Part shown: one piece after another, positions 33,404 to 42,866 of the stretch
Position numbering within the stretch: position 1 is the first letter of the stretch
Layout: every line of letters starts with the position of its first letter
Assembly: GCA_023362775.1 (NCBI GenBank)
Contig: JALMGJ010000002.1
Location: forward strand, 74,997,414-75,061,413
Length of the DNA: 64,000 nt
Direction of reading: 5' to 3'
Source: Charina bottae
Taxonomy: Eukaryota; Chordata; Lepidosauria; Squamata; Charinaidae
The notes under the pieces: generated by a model
What the model was told of the DNA's origin: nothing
The model's input: only the letters and a program-made list of their open reading frames with translations
Databases searched by the model: none
Made by a program: the position numbers and the translations under genes

Positions 33404-34838
33404 GTGGTCACTGACCTTGAGCCGGACATCCTAGAGAGTGAAGTCAAGTGGGCCTTAGGAAGCATTACTAACAACAAAGCTAGCGGAGAAGACAGTATCC
33501 CAGCTGAGCTATTTAAAATCGTAAAAGATGATGCTGTTAAAGTGCTGCACTCAATATGCCAACAAATTTGGAAAACTCAACAGTGGCCACAGGATTGGAA
33601 AAGGTCAGTTTATGTTCCAATTCCAAAGAAGGGCAATGCCAAAGAATGTTCAAACTACCGTACAATTGCGCTCATTTCACATGCTAGCAAGGTTATGCTC
33701 AAAATCCTACAAGCTAGGCTTCAGCAGTATGTGAACCGAGAACTACCAGAAGTGCAAGCTGGGTTTCGAAGAGGCAGAGGAACTAGAGATCAGATTGCCA
33801 ACATGTGCTGGATCATGGAAAAAGCAAGAGAGTTCCAGAAAAACATCTACTTCTGCTTCATTGACTACACTAAAGCCTTTGATTGTGTGGATCACAACAA
33901 ACTGTGGCAAAGTCTTAAAGAGATGGGAGTACCAGACCACCTTACCTGTCTCCTGAGAAACTTGTATGTGGGTCAAGAAGCAACAGTTATAACCGGACAT
34001 GGAACAACCGACTGGTTCAAAATTGGGAAAGGAGTACGACAAGGCTGCATATTATCACCCTGCTTATTTAACTTATATGCAGAGTACATCATGAGAAATG
34101 CCGGGCTGGATGAATCACAAGCCGGAGTTAAGATTGCCGGGAGAAATATCAACAACCTCAGATATGCAGACGATACCACCCTAATGGCAGAAAGTGAAGA
34201 GGAACTAAAGAGCCTCTTGATGAGAGTGAAAGAGGAGAGTGCAAAAGCTGGCTTGAAACTCAACATTAAAAAAACCCAGATCATGGCATCTGGTCCCATC
34301 ACTTCCTGGCAAATAGAAGGGGAAGAAATGGAAGCAGTGACAGATTTTATTTTCTTGGGCTCCAAGATCACCGCAGATGGTGACTGCAGCCATGAAATTA
34401 AAAGACGCTTGCTCCTTGGGAGGAAAGCTATGGCAAACCTAGACAGCATATTAAAAAGCAGAGACATCACCTTGCCGACAAAGGTCCGTATAGTTAAAGC
34501 TATGGTTTTTCCAGTAGTAATGTATGGCTGTGAGAGTTGGACCATAAGGAAGGCTGAGCGCCGAAGAATTGATGCTTTTGAGCTGTGGTGCTGGAGAAGA
34601 CTCTTGAGAGTCCCTTGGACTGCAAGGAGGTCAAACCAGTCAATCCTAAAGGAAATCAACCCTGACTGCTCATTGGAAGGACAGATGCTGAAGCTGAAGC
34701 TCAAGTACTTTGGCCACCTAATGCGAAGAGAGGACTCACTGGAAAAGACCCTGATGCTGGGAAAGACTGAAGGCAAAAGGAGAAGGGGACGGCAGAGGAT
34801 GAGATGGTTAGATAGCATCACCGATGTAATGAACATGA
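33404..34838 (+). pseudogene. BovB reverse transcriptase half of the ORF, 3'-truncated
   Basis: Continuation of the same protein in another frame (33404-34885, the last 15 codons being flanking DNA). RT motifs in order: NNKASGEDSIPAELFK, SNYRTIALISHASKVM, VQAGFRRGRGTRDQIANMCW, CFIDYTKAFDCVDHNKLW, GVRQGCILSPCLFNLYAEYI, the catalytic NLRYADDTTLMAES, LKLNIKKTQIMAS and FLGSKITADGDCSHEIKRRL. The C-terminal YGCESWTIRKAERRRIDAFE and RRGRQRMRWLDSI follow. No internal stop is present and the YADD site is intact. The lesions are the upstream frameshift and the missing ~30 C-terminal codons. Confidence 0.93.
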
Positions 34839-35159
34839 AGGAGGACCAAGTGCCAAGGAAATATAATTCTACTTTACAATTTTAATTACACCAGTTCTGG
34901 CAGTCGGCAGTAATTTATCATGGCAAAATACAATAAGTATAGTGGTTAATTCGAGTTGGAATCTGGCATCGAATATAAGGACTTTAATTAGAATATGGCA
35001 AACACGACACCTTTATTTTATGGGCATGCAGAGATTTATTAGCATTGATTATCAATGGGGTGTCCAAAAGTTTCAATAAGAACAAATTTCCTTTCCAACT
35101 TGCCACTCTAAGTTGATAATATAACTTCTTATCATCTGTAGCAAACTTGACTGATTTCA
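34839..35159. other. Unassigned sequence at the BovB 3' breakpoint
   Basis: AT-rich sequence directly after the broken BovB end. No known repeat. No second copy of the 5' flank is visible, so no TSD. Confidence 0.45.
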
Positions 35160-35345
35160 AAAATGCTAAGCAGGGTCAGATCTGGTTAGTATTGAATGAG
35201 AGACCACCAGAAATTACCAGGTTGTATGCTTCACTGGGAATATGCAACACATCCGAGAAGAAGATAGCAAACCATTTCTGGGTTGTTTTCAAGAAAACTA
35301 TATGAATAAGTCCATGAAGTCACTCGGAGTTGAGCTTGAGTCAAA
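35160..35345 (+). mobile_element. 5S-rRNA-derived SINE
   Basis: GCTAAGCAGGGTCAGATCTGG, then TTAGTATTGAATGAGAGACC, matches the internal control region and 3' half of 5S rRNA. A SINE-specific body follows (GCAAACCATTTCTGGGTTG, AAGTCCATGAAGTCACTCGGAG). The 5' third of the 5S head is missing. A second member is antisense at 44585-44805. Confidence 0.82.
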
Positions 35346-36571
35346 GCAGAGTTTATCTATTATATCTATAGTGAAAGGTTTAAAAGCAAATTAATTTAAT
35401 ACAATGCCTGTTGTGCAGTAGTTACAGGGCAAGTTCATAGCATGAACCTCCTGTATTACTCTTGTCTGGATAAACCAATGTGCACCAAAAACAGCTTAAT
35501 TTTCTTGACTAGATTTAGAAAACTCAGGCAAATGTAGAGAAGTTAGATGTTTTCTTCTTCTATGCCTCTTCAGTTAAACATAGATTACCGATAGCTTGCC
35601 CTTTAGACATGTTCAACTGATTTTTGCTTCACAAAGACTTAAATCTGAAATCCACCAGCTTGGTGGCCATGAGCACCAAAGTTTACACAGACCCTCCTTT
35701 AGAACCTGCCAGACTCCATTTGACATTTTAAAAGCTTATTTTAGTGTAAAATATTAAAAAGAAAGCGGCAAGCGGCAATAACAATAACTATTTTTTATTT
35801 CTAACATAATATTTTCAAGGATGCCTTTAGGCCTCAGAGGCATGCTTAGAAAATAAAATGGCGGGGTTCTGCAGTCCAACGCTTTGCCTGGAAGTATGCC
35901 CATCTGCCCAAAAAATACATTTTTACAGATAATCCAGGACCCACTATTTTCAGGTAAGTTTCAAACCCCCTCCTGAAATAAAAGGGAGACCTCCCAGCTA
36001 TGGAGAGGAAGTTTGCATTCTTCTTTCTGCCCTGGGGGGCTCTACATTTCAAAGCTCTCATTTAGCAATGGTTATAATTATCTTCTCTGTGGAGTTTCTA
36101 AAGGCTGCAGGTGTGTCTTTCATACAGGAGGCTGTTAACACATCAGTTAACACAAGGAAAAGGTAATTAATTTTTTGTCAAAAGTTGAAATCCTTCAAAT
36201 TTGTGTGGTAGGGCTGTTTTACAGTTCACATTTAGATTTCCTCTGCTGATTAAGTCTCTGATTCTACTCAGCCAGTCTGAGTAGAGTTGGTACTGAAATT
36301 TTAGGTTGCTTGGTTTAGAACACTTAATTTGCCCACCTCTCAGAATGTTTGGAGGTCTTACGAATCAAGCACCATCTTGAAGTTTTCAAGTGGTCTGGAT
36401 GTACAGATGGGTGAGAAATTAAAAGCAGGCGTGCTTTAATATGTGAGTACTCCTCACCCAGTTTCGTCAAGAAGAATCAAGTTAACTCAAGCACCCCTCT
36501 CTGAACAAAATTTATTCTGCTCATGTTTTCTTTGCCCTCTGCTGCTTGCTATTCCTCCTCCTCCTTCTAAG
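35346..36571. other. Unassigned intronic sequence
   Basis: No gene or repeat recognised up to the hAT MITE. Confidence 0.4.
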
Positions 36572-36579
36572 GGCTAAAG

Positions 36580-36714
36580 CAGTGTTTCTCAACCTTGGCA
36601 ACTTGAAGATGTGTGGACTTCAACTCCCAGAATTCCCCAGCCAGCAAAGCTGACGGGGGAATTCTGGGAATTGAAGTCCTCACATCTTCAAGCTGCCAAG
36701 GTTGAGAAACACTG
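36580..36714. mobile_element. Palindromic hAT MITE with 8-bp target duplication
   Basis: 135-bp near-perfect palindrome. The left end CAGTGTTTCTCAACCTTGGC is mirrored by GCCAAGGTTGAGAAACACTG on the right, with arms also pairing over the CTTCAACTCCCAGAATTCCC region. The 8-bp repeat GGCTAAAG lies at 36572-36579 and 36715-36722, as expected for hAT transposase. It has no coding capacity and would need a transposase from elsewhere. It can fold into a long RNA hairpin if transcribed. Confidence 0.95.
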
Positions 36715-36925
36715 GGCTAAAGGAAAGCCTTAGTGCATTCAGGTAGTTAAGGCAGAAGAAGGAAAGGATTTGGAGGACTTTCCTCTGGTGTACATAACTT
36801 TCTGAACATTTCATCTGACTTAGCTATCAATAAGGCTATCGTGTCCAGCTGAAAAAGGACACTTGGGAATAATTTTCAGTCTATGAGAGGCCTAGTCAAC
36901 TTCTCTCATCTCTCATATTTAATGA

Positions 36926-37228
36926 GAATTTAATTCAGGAGACCATTATATATACTACTGTGGGCAAGAATCCCTTAGAAGAAATGGAGTAGCTCTCATA
37001 GTCAATAAAAGAGTGGGAAAGGCAGTACTGGGGTACAACCTCAAAAACGACAGAATGATCTCAGTTCGAATCCAAGGCAAACCATTCAACATCACAGTGA
37101 TCCAAGCCTATGCCCCAACCACTGATGCTGAAGAAGCCGAAGTCGACCGGTTCTATGAAGACCTACAACACCTTCTAGAACTAACACCAAAAAAAATGTC
37201 CTTTTCATCATAGGGGACTGGAATGCTA
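36926..37228 (+). mobile_element. Internal BovB fragment, both ends missing
   Basis: About 300 bp nearly identical to 32245-32548 of the large BovB (endonuclease, YYCGQESLRRNGVALIVNKR to the GDWNA motif), with a few substitutions and one lost base before ATGTCC. Neither the 5' nor the 3' end of BovB is present, and it runs into a T8 stretch on the right. It is not a standard LINE insertion product. Confidence 0.9.
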
Positions 37229-37779
37229 TTTTTTTTCCCAGTTGTGGGCAGTGATGAGCAATGAGGCCACCCGCTGTGCTCTTCAACTACTAGATTCAAA
37301 TCTTTGAGGAAAAAAAATCCTTAAAAGCATCAGTAACACCTGAGATGCACAGTTGCACTCAGTAGTAATAGTTTTCAAAGTGAACAGCTGGATGTTTGTC
37401 CAGCCCTGCTTGGAAAGAAAACAGAATCAGCACATTGATGGAATTTGCTGTAATATATTTGGTATCAGATGTTGGGAATACACAGCAGGATATGGATACC
37501 TCATACTAATACTCAGTAGTAGAAGACCCCTGTGCTGTTTTGTAGATTCTGGTATTTCGGTGATGATTTCAGCAAAATGCAACTTAAGATAATCCAGTAC
37601 AATTTACATATTTTTTTTCATAGAATAAGTATAGTAACATACTACTTTATTTGCTATATTTTGGTATACAAATAAATGGAAGTATTTTTTCTAAAGGGCT
37701 GGTACAACTGCATATGATTCTCATGGACTCACAATTCATTGAATTACTTTAGTTTTTGGTAGAGCCATCACACAGAAAT
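37229..37779. other. Unassigned intronic sequence
   Basis: No element recognised. Confidence 0.4.
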
Positions 37780-37790
37780 AAACTGGACAA

Positions 37791-38093
37791 TGTATGGTCG
37801 ATGGTTGTTGTGGGTTTTCCGGGCTGTGTGGCCGTGTTCTGGCAGTTTTTGTTCCTAACGTTTCACCAGTAGCTGTGGCTGGGATCTTCAGAGGACAGGA
37901 GCACAGCTAGAAGATTCTCTCTATGCCCAAGTGGAGGGTGTGTGTTCCTGCTGGTGTTTATAGCTGCTGAGAGGTCATTTGCAAGAGATTGGGAGAGGGT
38001 TTTTTGTGGTGATTAGGGGGCGTGTGTGGGATTAGCACATCTATTGTGTGAGTTGTTTGTATATTTATACAGCCCAGAAAACCAACAACAACC
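37791..38093 (-). mobile_element. Penelope-like element terminal repeat with hammerhead-like core
   Basis: Antisense unit beginning (from the right) GGTTGTTGTTGGTTTTCTGGGC and ending (on the left) with the complement of GTTGTGGGTTTTCCGGGCTG. It is flanked by the 11-bp TSD AAACTGGACAA (37780-37790 and 38094-38104). On the minus strand CTGAAGA (37891-37885) and GAAAC (37864-37860) bracket a short CCAG/CTGG stem, followed by GTTAGGAAC. This is the arrangement of the minimal hammerhead motifs known from Penelope-like terminal repeats. No RT or GIY-YIG domain is present, only the terminal repeat unit. Confidence 0.72.
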
Positions 38094-38104
38094 AAACTGG
38101 ACAA

Positions 38105-38467
38105 CTTTATTCCAACTGTACTGTCAGACTACATAGGGAAAAATGCTTAATACCACATAGAAGGTTCTTTCTTATTCAAATCATGTAACACTATAAATAA
38201 CATTTCTAACTTAGATTGCATTTTATTGTTGCTATAAATCCATGTTTAATTTGAAAGTTGATCAGTCATGAAATCTCATTTTACTTTACTGTATTTTATA
38301 TTAAGCTCACAAATACTGAATCTAGCTTTATACAGGGTCTGTTTGTAAGGAGAACACTGTTCATTTCTGGTTTTCAATAAGCATCGTAGCCACCATTTTG
38401 GTCTTTTGGATGCTTCACAAACATGTATTGGATGAGCATCATGATTTCAACAGATCACAGAGGAGTT
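38105..38467. other. Unassigned intronic sequence
   Basis: Unique sequence between two insertions with clean TSDs. Confidence 0.4.
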
Positions 38468-38479
38468 CCCTTGTGACTT

Positions 38480-40688
38480 TTTTTTTTTTTCATAAGTTTT
38501 ATTAATTTTAAAATACACATTAAAAGCTAATACAAAAGAAAAGAAATAGAAATACAAAGTAAGAAAAGGGAAAAGAAAAAGTGAAGTCAAAAAATAACAA
38601 ACAAGAAAAAATATAGAAAATAGATGTCCTCCAATTTATCCTTGAACTTTAAGTACAACAATTAACTTTAAATGTTAGTCCTTAATACAATACACAGAAA
38701 CTTTTCTTTGTCATATACCCTTTGATTTCTATAATCCAATCTTCTGTTCTTCATATAGGTTTCGCCTTTCTTGATATCTTCCAACAATCCATCTCTGGTT
38801 TCTACTCCTTAGAATAGTAATCAAATGTTCGTTGTTGCATCAATTAAATGTTTTCCATTTGCTCTTTCCATTTTTACATCTATATTTATATCTTCAATAA
38901 AGTCCAATTAGTATAACAAATAAAGGCCTTATCTACGTCTAATAAAATACAGTATATTCTGTTCATGTTATGACTATATATTCCATTAATACATAATCTA
39001 ACATATTACATAACATAATACATAATATAGCAAAAATACAAAACCTAACATAACATATAACCTAATACATACAACATATTCTTGTAATAACCTACATTCT
39101 AATTCCATCTCATCATCTCATTGTCTTCTCATAAATGTGTCTCCAGAAAGAGTAATATATAATATCAACATATTTATTTATAATCTTGTATCTTACACTT
39201 AAAATATCATGTTTTTATGCATCTGTAAATTTCTCATATCTGTGCTTACTCTGTGTACAATACCAAATCCACATTTTCATTCACCTTGCATTCCAAATCA
39301 ATATCAATAAATCTCCTGTTTAGGTTATGCCAATATCACAATATGCAACTTGTTTATTTCTGTAACTCATGTGGGATATCAAAATGTTTATTTTGCCATA
39401 TCTATCAATTTGCATATTAAAATCTTCCTGTCTCAGCTGCCACAATGTATTTATGCCCAAACATTTAATAGACCACTTCCTGTAAGATATCATAATCTTC
39501 TTCTGTACCAATACATTCAAAGTCCTCTTTCCCTGTTTCTCTACTGGTTCGAAAGATCTTTCCTCTGTTTCTAAATCTGTCCCTTGTACCTTCTGTTCCT
39601 GAGCCACCAAAACTATTAATATACGTTCTATGGATTTCTTAATTTGCAAAAATTTTTTGCTGGTTTCTTCCTTAAAATCCTGAAGTACTGTGAGAAAGGC
39701 CATTATTTATTGTTCAAAGCGTAATCAACTGCCGTAGACAAAACAAAAAAATTTCTCAGGGAGCAAGGAACAGCTGTTCTATTATTTATCAATAATGTCT
39801 ATTTCTTTAAGTGAGAAAAGCTTTTAAAGTAAGAGATGAAAAAATTCAACAGAGCAGTATTTCAAACAGTTTGTAAAGGGAAAGATGAAAATATATTCCA
39901 AATGAAAAATAGTCCTTTCTAAAAAAAAATAGAAAAGGAGAAAAAAAAAGGTAGAGAGGCACACATTCTCTATACTTTATTCTTTATTCTTCTTTATTCT
40001 TCAGGCTGCAAGCTGCTTAACCCAAACAAACAATTTCTCAAAAGTCAGTAAGTTTGTCGAGTGAGAAATACCAACAAAGTCTCTTAAGTCCCAATTTCTC
40101 TGATACAAAAGAAAGGCAGAAAAATACAAAACTTGTTCACTATGTTGCCAAAATAAAATCTATCAAACTTCCACCAAAATTAATTATAGCAAAGAAAACA
40201 CAAAACTAGCCAACATTTTGAACGAAGTCCAAAGATAAATTTTAGAATAATAAAAATGTACTAATCTAAAAAGAAAACTAATATAAGGTGATCTAAAAGC
40301 TGGCTGTCACTCTTGTGTCTCCCAAGAGACTTACTGTTCTTACTGGCTGTCACTCTACTGGCTGTCACTCTACTGAGACTTACTGGCTGTCACTCTTGTG
40401 TCTCCCAAGAGACTTACTGTTCTCTGCAGAGCTAGAATCCTCTTTCGGCCATTTCATTGCACCCCCCGTTCTTCTCCGCGGTGGAAACAACAAAGAAAAA
40501 CAGGAGTGGGCAATTCCAATGGCTCTGTGAGCAATCTTCTGGTTCCCCCTTCTCCAGGGGGAAACTTCAGTGGTCCGTAGACCCCTGCAAACAAGATAGA
40601 AAGTTAGCCAGGTCTCAGAGCTCAGAGCTCTGAGAAACTCTGACTTGTCGAGCTGCCAGCCAGGCTTGGAGTCGTTTGTGACTTGGAG
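38480..40688 (-). mobile_element. ORF2-less L1-type element (half-L1-like), copy 1
   Basis: A complete insertion of about 2.2 kb flanked by the 12-bp TSD CCCTTGTGACTT (38468-38479 and 40689-40700). Read on the minus strand it starts with a GC-rich 5' region (40688-40300) containing a small tandem duplication. It then has a frame of 127 codons (39703-39320) with a Glu/Lys-rich coiled-coil-like start, and a long A-rich 3' region ending in poly(A) (38480-38490). There is no endonuclease or RT. The same architecture recurs in the outer element at 51866-61658, which suggests a non-autonomous family rather than two chance deletions. Confidence 0.68.
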
Positions 40689-40700
40689 CCCTTGTGACTT

Positions 40701-41544
40701 ACAACCTAGCAAGTGTGCTAGGAATTGTATTTTGTTTTTTTAAAAAAGTGTACTTTGCCCTTTCTCCCTGCAGTCAACTTGGTGGATGAAATAGTAGGTG
40801 TGTGTGTGTGATTCTAGGCATGCCTTCTCCAAAGATCAACATTTGTACACACTTTGGCCACCTTTTATACATAGTGCTATTGACATTAACCAGAAAGGCC
40901 ACTCTGACAGCCCCACTCTGACTTTAGCACCACCTAAAGAGTTGCTCTGCTGCACTTGCACAGTTTATCTAAAGCGATGGGGGGGAGGGGGAATCACAAG
41001 CCTAATTGTTTCCCATCCAGAGGAATTGTCTTTGAAGTAAACTGTCCTGTAAAATAAGAAAATTGTCTTGAAGGCTGAAAATGACATAATTCTGAAAAAA
41101 AGTATAACAACCAATTCTCTTTGTTTTTAAAATAATATAGATTCTCCCTGCTGGATATGTACCCAGGTGAACATATGCATGTTCTTTTGCTGGTCATTCA
41201 TTGTCCTTAAACCTAAAGGCAATGTTAAAAGATACATTCTCTAAGCTTGATTGTCATAAGCCACCCAGACATGCTGTTTGGATTCAGCAGCCCCAGAGAG
41301 TCTCTTAACTGCTGCTGCCTTAGATATCTTGTCTATAGACTCTATAGAAAGTCCATCATTCTGCATGGCCTATGAATTTACTTTCTTTCTTCCAGGTTAT
41401 GCCCACTGACTAGTACTTTTGACCACCAGCTCAGTGGAGTTCAGTCTGGAAGACCTACAGCACTTTTTCTGATAATGCAGAGAATTTACTGGTTCAAGCT
41501 GTGGGGGGCTGCAGGAATTGTCCCCTTAGTCAACTCCACAGTGC
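40701..41544. other. Unassigned intronic sequence
   Basis: Unique sequence with a short GT tract (40797-40810) and a G-rich tract near 40980. No gene. Confidence 0.4.
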
Positions 41545-41860
41545 AAAGGAGCATACTTTATTTTATTTATTTAAAAGATTTGTATGGCCACCTGTCTTAA
41601 AGCATAAATCTGGGAAGCTCACAATAACAATAAAACCACAAAAGAGTTAAAAAAAACATAAAAACAAAGACAAAAAACCTGGTGCCACAGCCATCCTCCT
41701 GGGATGCCCCCAACTCACAATCCACAGGCTCTCACCTCGTTATACCCCAGCACCTGGGGAAGAGACAGCTCTTCAGGGCCTTCTGGAAGGCCAAAAGGGT
41801 GGTGACTTGTGGGATTGCCAGGGGAAGGGTGTACTTCAGGAGAAAGATGGAAGTAGAAAG
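41545..41860 (-). mobile_element. L2/CR1-type LINE 3' end
   Basis: A TTTATT-type run followed by antisense L2-like tail (TTGTATGGCCACCTGTC) and RT end (CTTCAGGGCCTTCTGGAAGGCC, complement of FRKALK-like codons). It is more decayed than the other L2 copies. Confidence 0.55.
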
Positions 41861-42705
41861 GAAAAAAAAATACTTCTTCTCTATGAGATACTTACATTAC
41901 ACTTTCATTGTGTTTACACAACAAGCTTGACTGCATATTTACAACATGGGGACTCCAATTAGTTTTAACCTTGGTTATGAAGCAGAATTCCTGCTGGTAT
42001 TTCCTATTAGAGTTAGCGTTTCTGTGGCTTAGCATGCTGTGGGAACCCAATGCCTTTTGGTTAGTTTATAATTTAGGATATTGTGAGAGCCTAGAAAATG
42101 GGTTCATTCAGTTAACCGTTTTGCAAGAATGTCGACAATATTAAGCTGAGGTTTCATCTTGAAGGTTGGTTAATTAAATAATGCTAGCTTATGTAATATC
42201 ACAGTGTTAGAGAAGTGACCAGACATAGGGTTCTGAGTAAGTCCTCTTCCACCTCTGCCACATCATTCTCAATCAATGTATGGCCTTTGCTCCAGTAGTG
42301 CCAATATCATTGTTTTGCTAGCAAAATTATTAAGAAAAGTTCTCATGGATCCCTAACCCTGACATATTCTGAGATGCCTGAGATTACAGATTTATATAAT
42401 GAGTGAATGCATGTGAAATGAAATGAAACTGATAGGTTTACCCTTCTCCAAAAAATGGACACATGAACCATCATCATTGGTCATAGGCCTGTAATAAATA
42501 CTCTTCTTTTTTAATCAGATGGAATATATATCTACTTTAATAGGAATAATGCTATTAAAAACTTAATATAGAACCCACAAAATTCAGTATTACCTCATTA
42601 AGTTCCCTTGAAGAGAATGGATATTTAATGAATGTGGGGATTACACATTACAATTTCCTGTTCATTTGCAAGTTATGACTACCTGAATTTATTTATGCTT
42701 TTTAG

Positions 42706-42866
42706 TTAGAAGAACTGCGAAATGCACTGGATAAGACCAGGCAAGAACTGGATGCCACTAAAGCTCGCCTTGCGTCAACACAGCAATCTCTGGGTGAGAA
42801 AGAAGCACATCTGGCCAATTTAAGACTAGAACGGAGAAAACAGTTAGAAGAGATCCTGGAAATGAA
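42706..42866 (+). CDS. ERC2: Internal coding exon of an ELKS/CAST active-zone scaffold gene, best match ERC2
   Basis: The only host coding sequence I can support. The 161-bp exon lies between a pyrimidine-rich acceptor (TTATGCTTTTTAG, 42693-42705) and a strong donor (GTAAGT, 42867-42872). The first 53 codons are open: LEELRNALDKTRQELDATKA leads on to residues including STQQSL, AHLANLR and RRKQLEEILEM. It starts in phase 0 and ends after two bases of a Lys codon. The peptide is one long charged heptad helix without prolines, typical of the coiled coils by which ELKS/CAST proteins bind RIM, Bassoon and liprin-alpha at presynaptic active zones. AHLANLR and QLEEIL resemble ERC2 rather than ERC1. 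Several kilobases of intron on each side hold only repeats. Human ERC2 is known to have very large introns, which fits. Confidence 0.87.

Larger units (their letters stand above)
31754..34838 (+). mobile_element. BovB (RTE) LINE, 5'-complete but 3'-truncated
   Basis: The longest BovB copy in the window. It begins at the conserved 5' start (about 31754) and carries the endonuclease and the reverse transcriptase. It is cut off near 34838 inside the last RT codons, just after MRWLDSITDVMNM. The conserved 3' terminus (GTCGGACACGACTAAACGACTG) and tail, present on five shorter copies here, are missing. This is the reverse of the normal 5' truncation, so the 3' part was probably lost by a later deletion. 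One small deletion separates the two reading frames. Confidence 0.93.

Noticed and set aside
33973..34836. 287-codon open frame antisense to the BovB RT
   Set aside because: It is the complement of a conserved RT coding region. The same shadow frame recurs opposite every BovB copy.
42706..42866. Exon assigned to ERC1 rather than ERC2
   Set aside because: AHLANLR and QLEEIL fit my recollection of ERC2 better than ERC1. The paralogues are close, so this is a preference and not proof.
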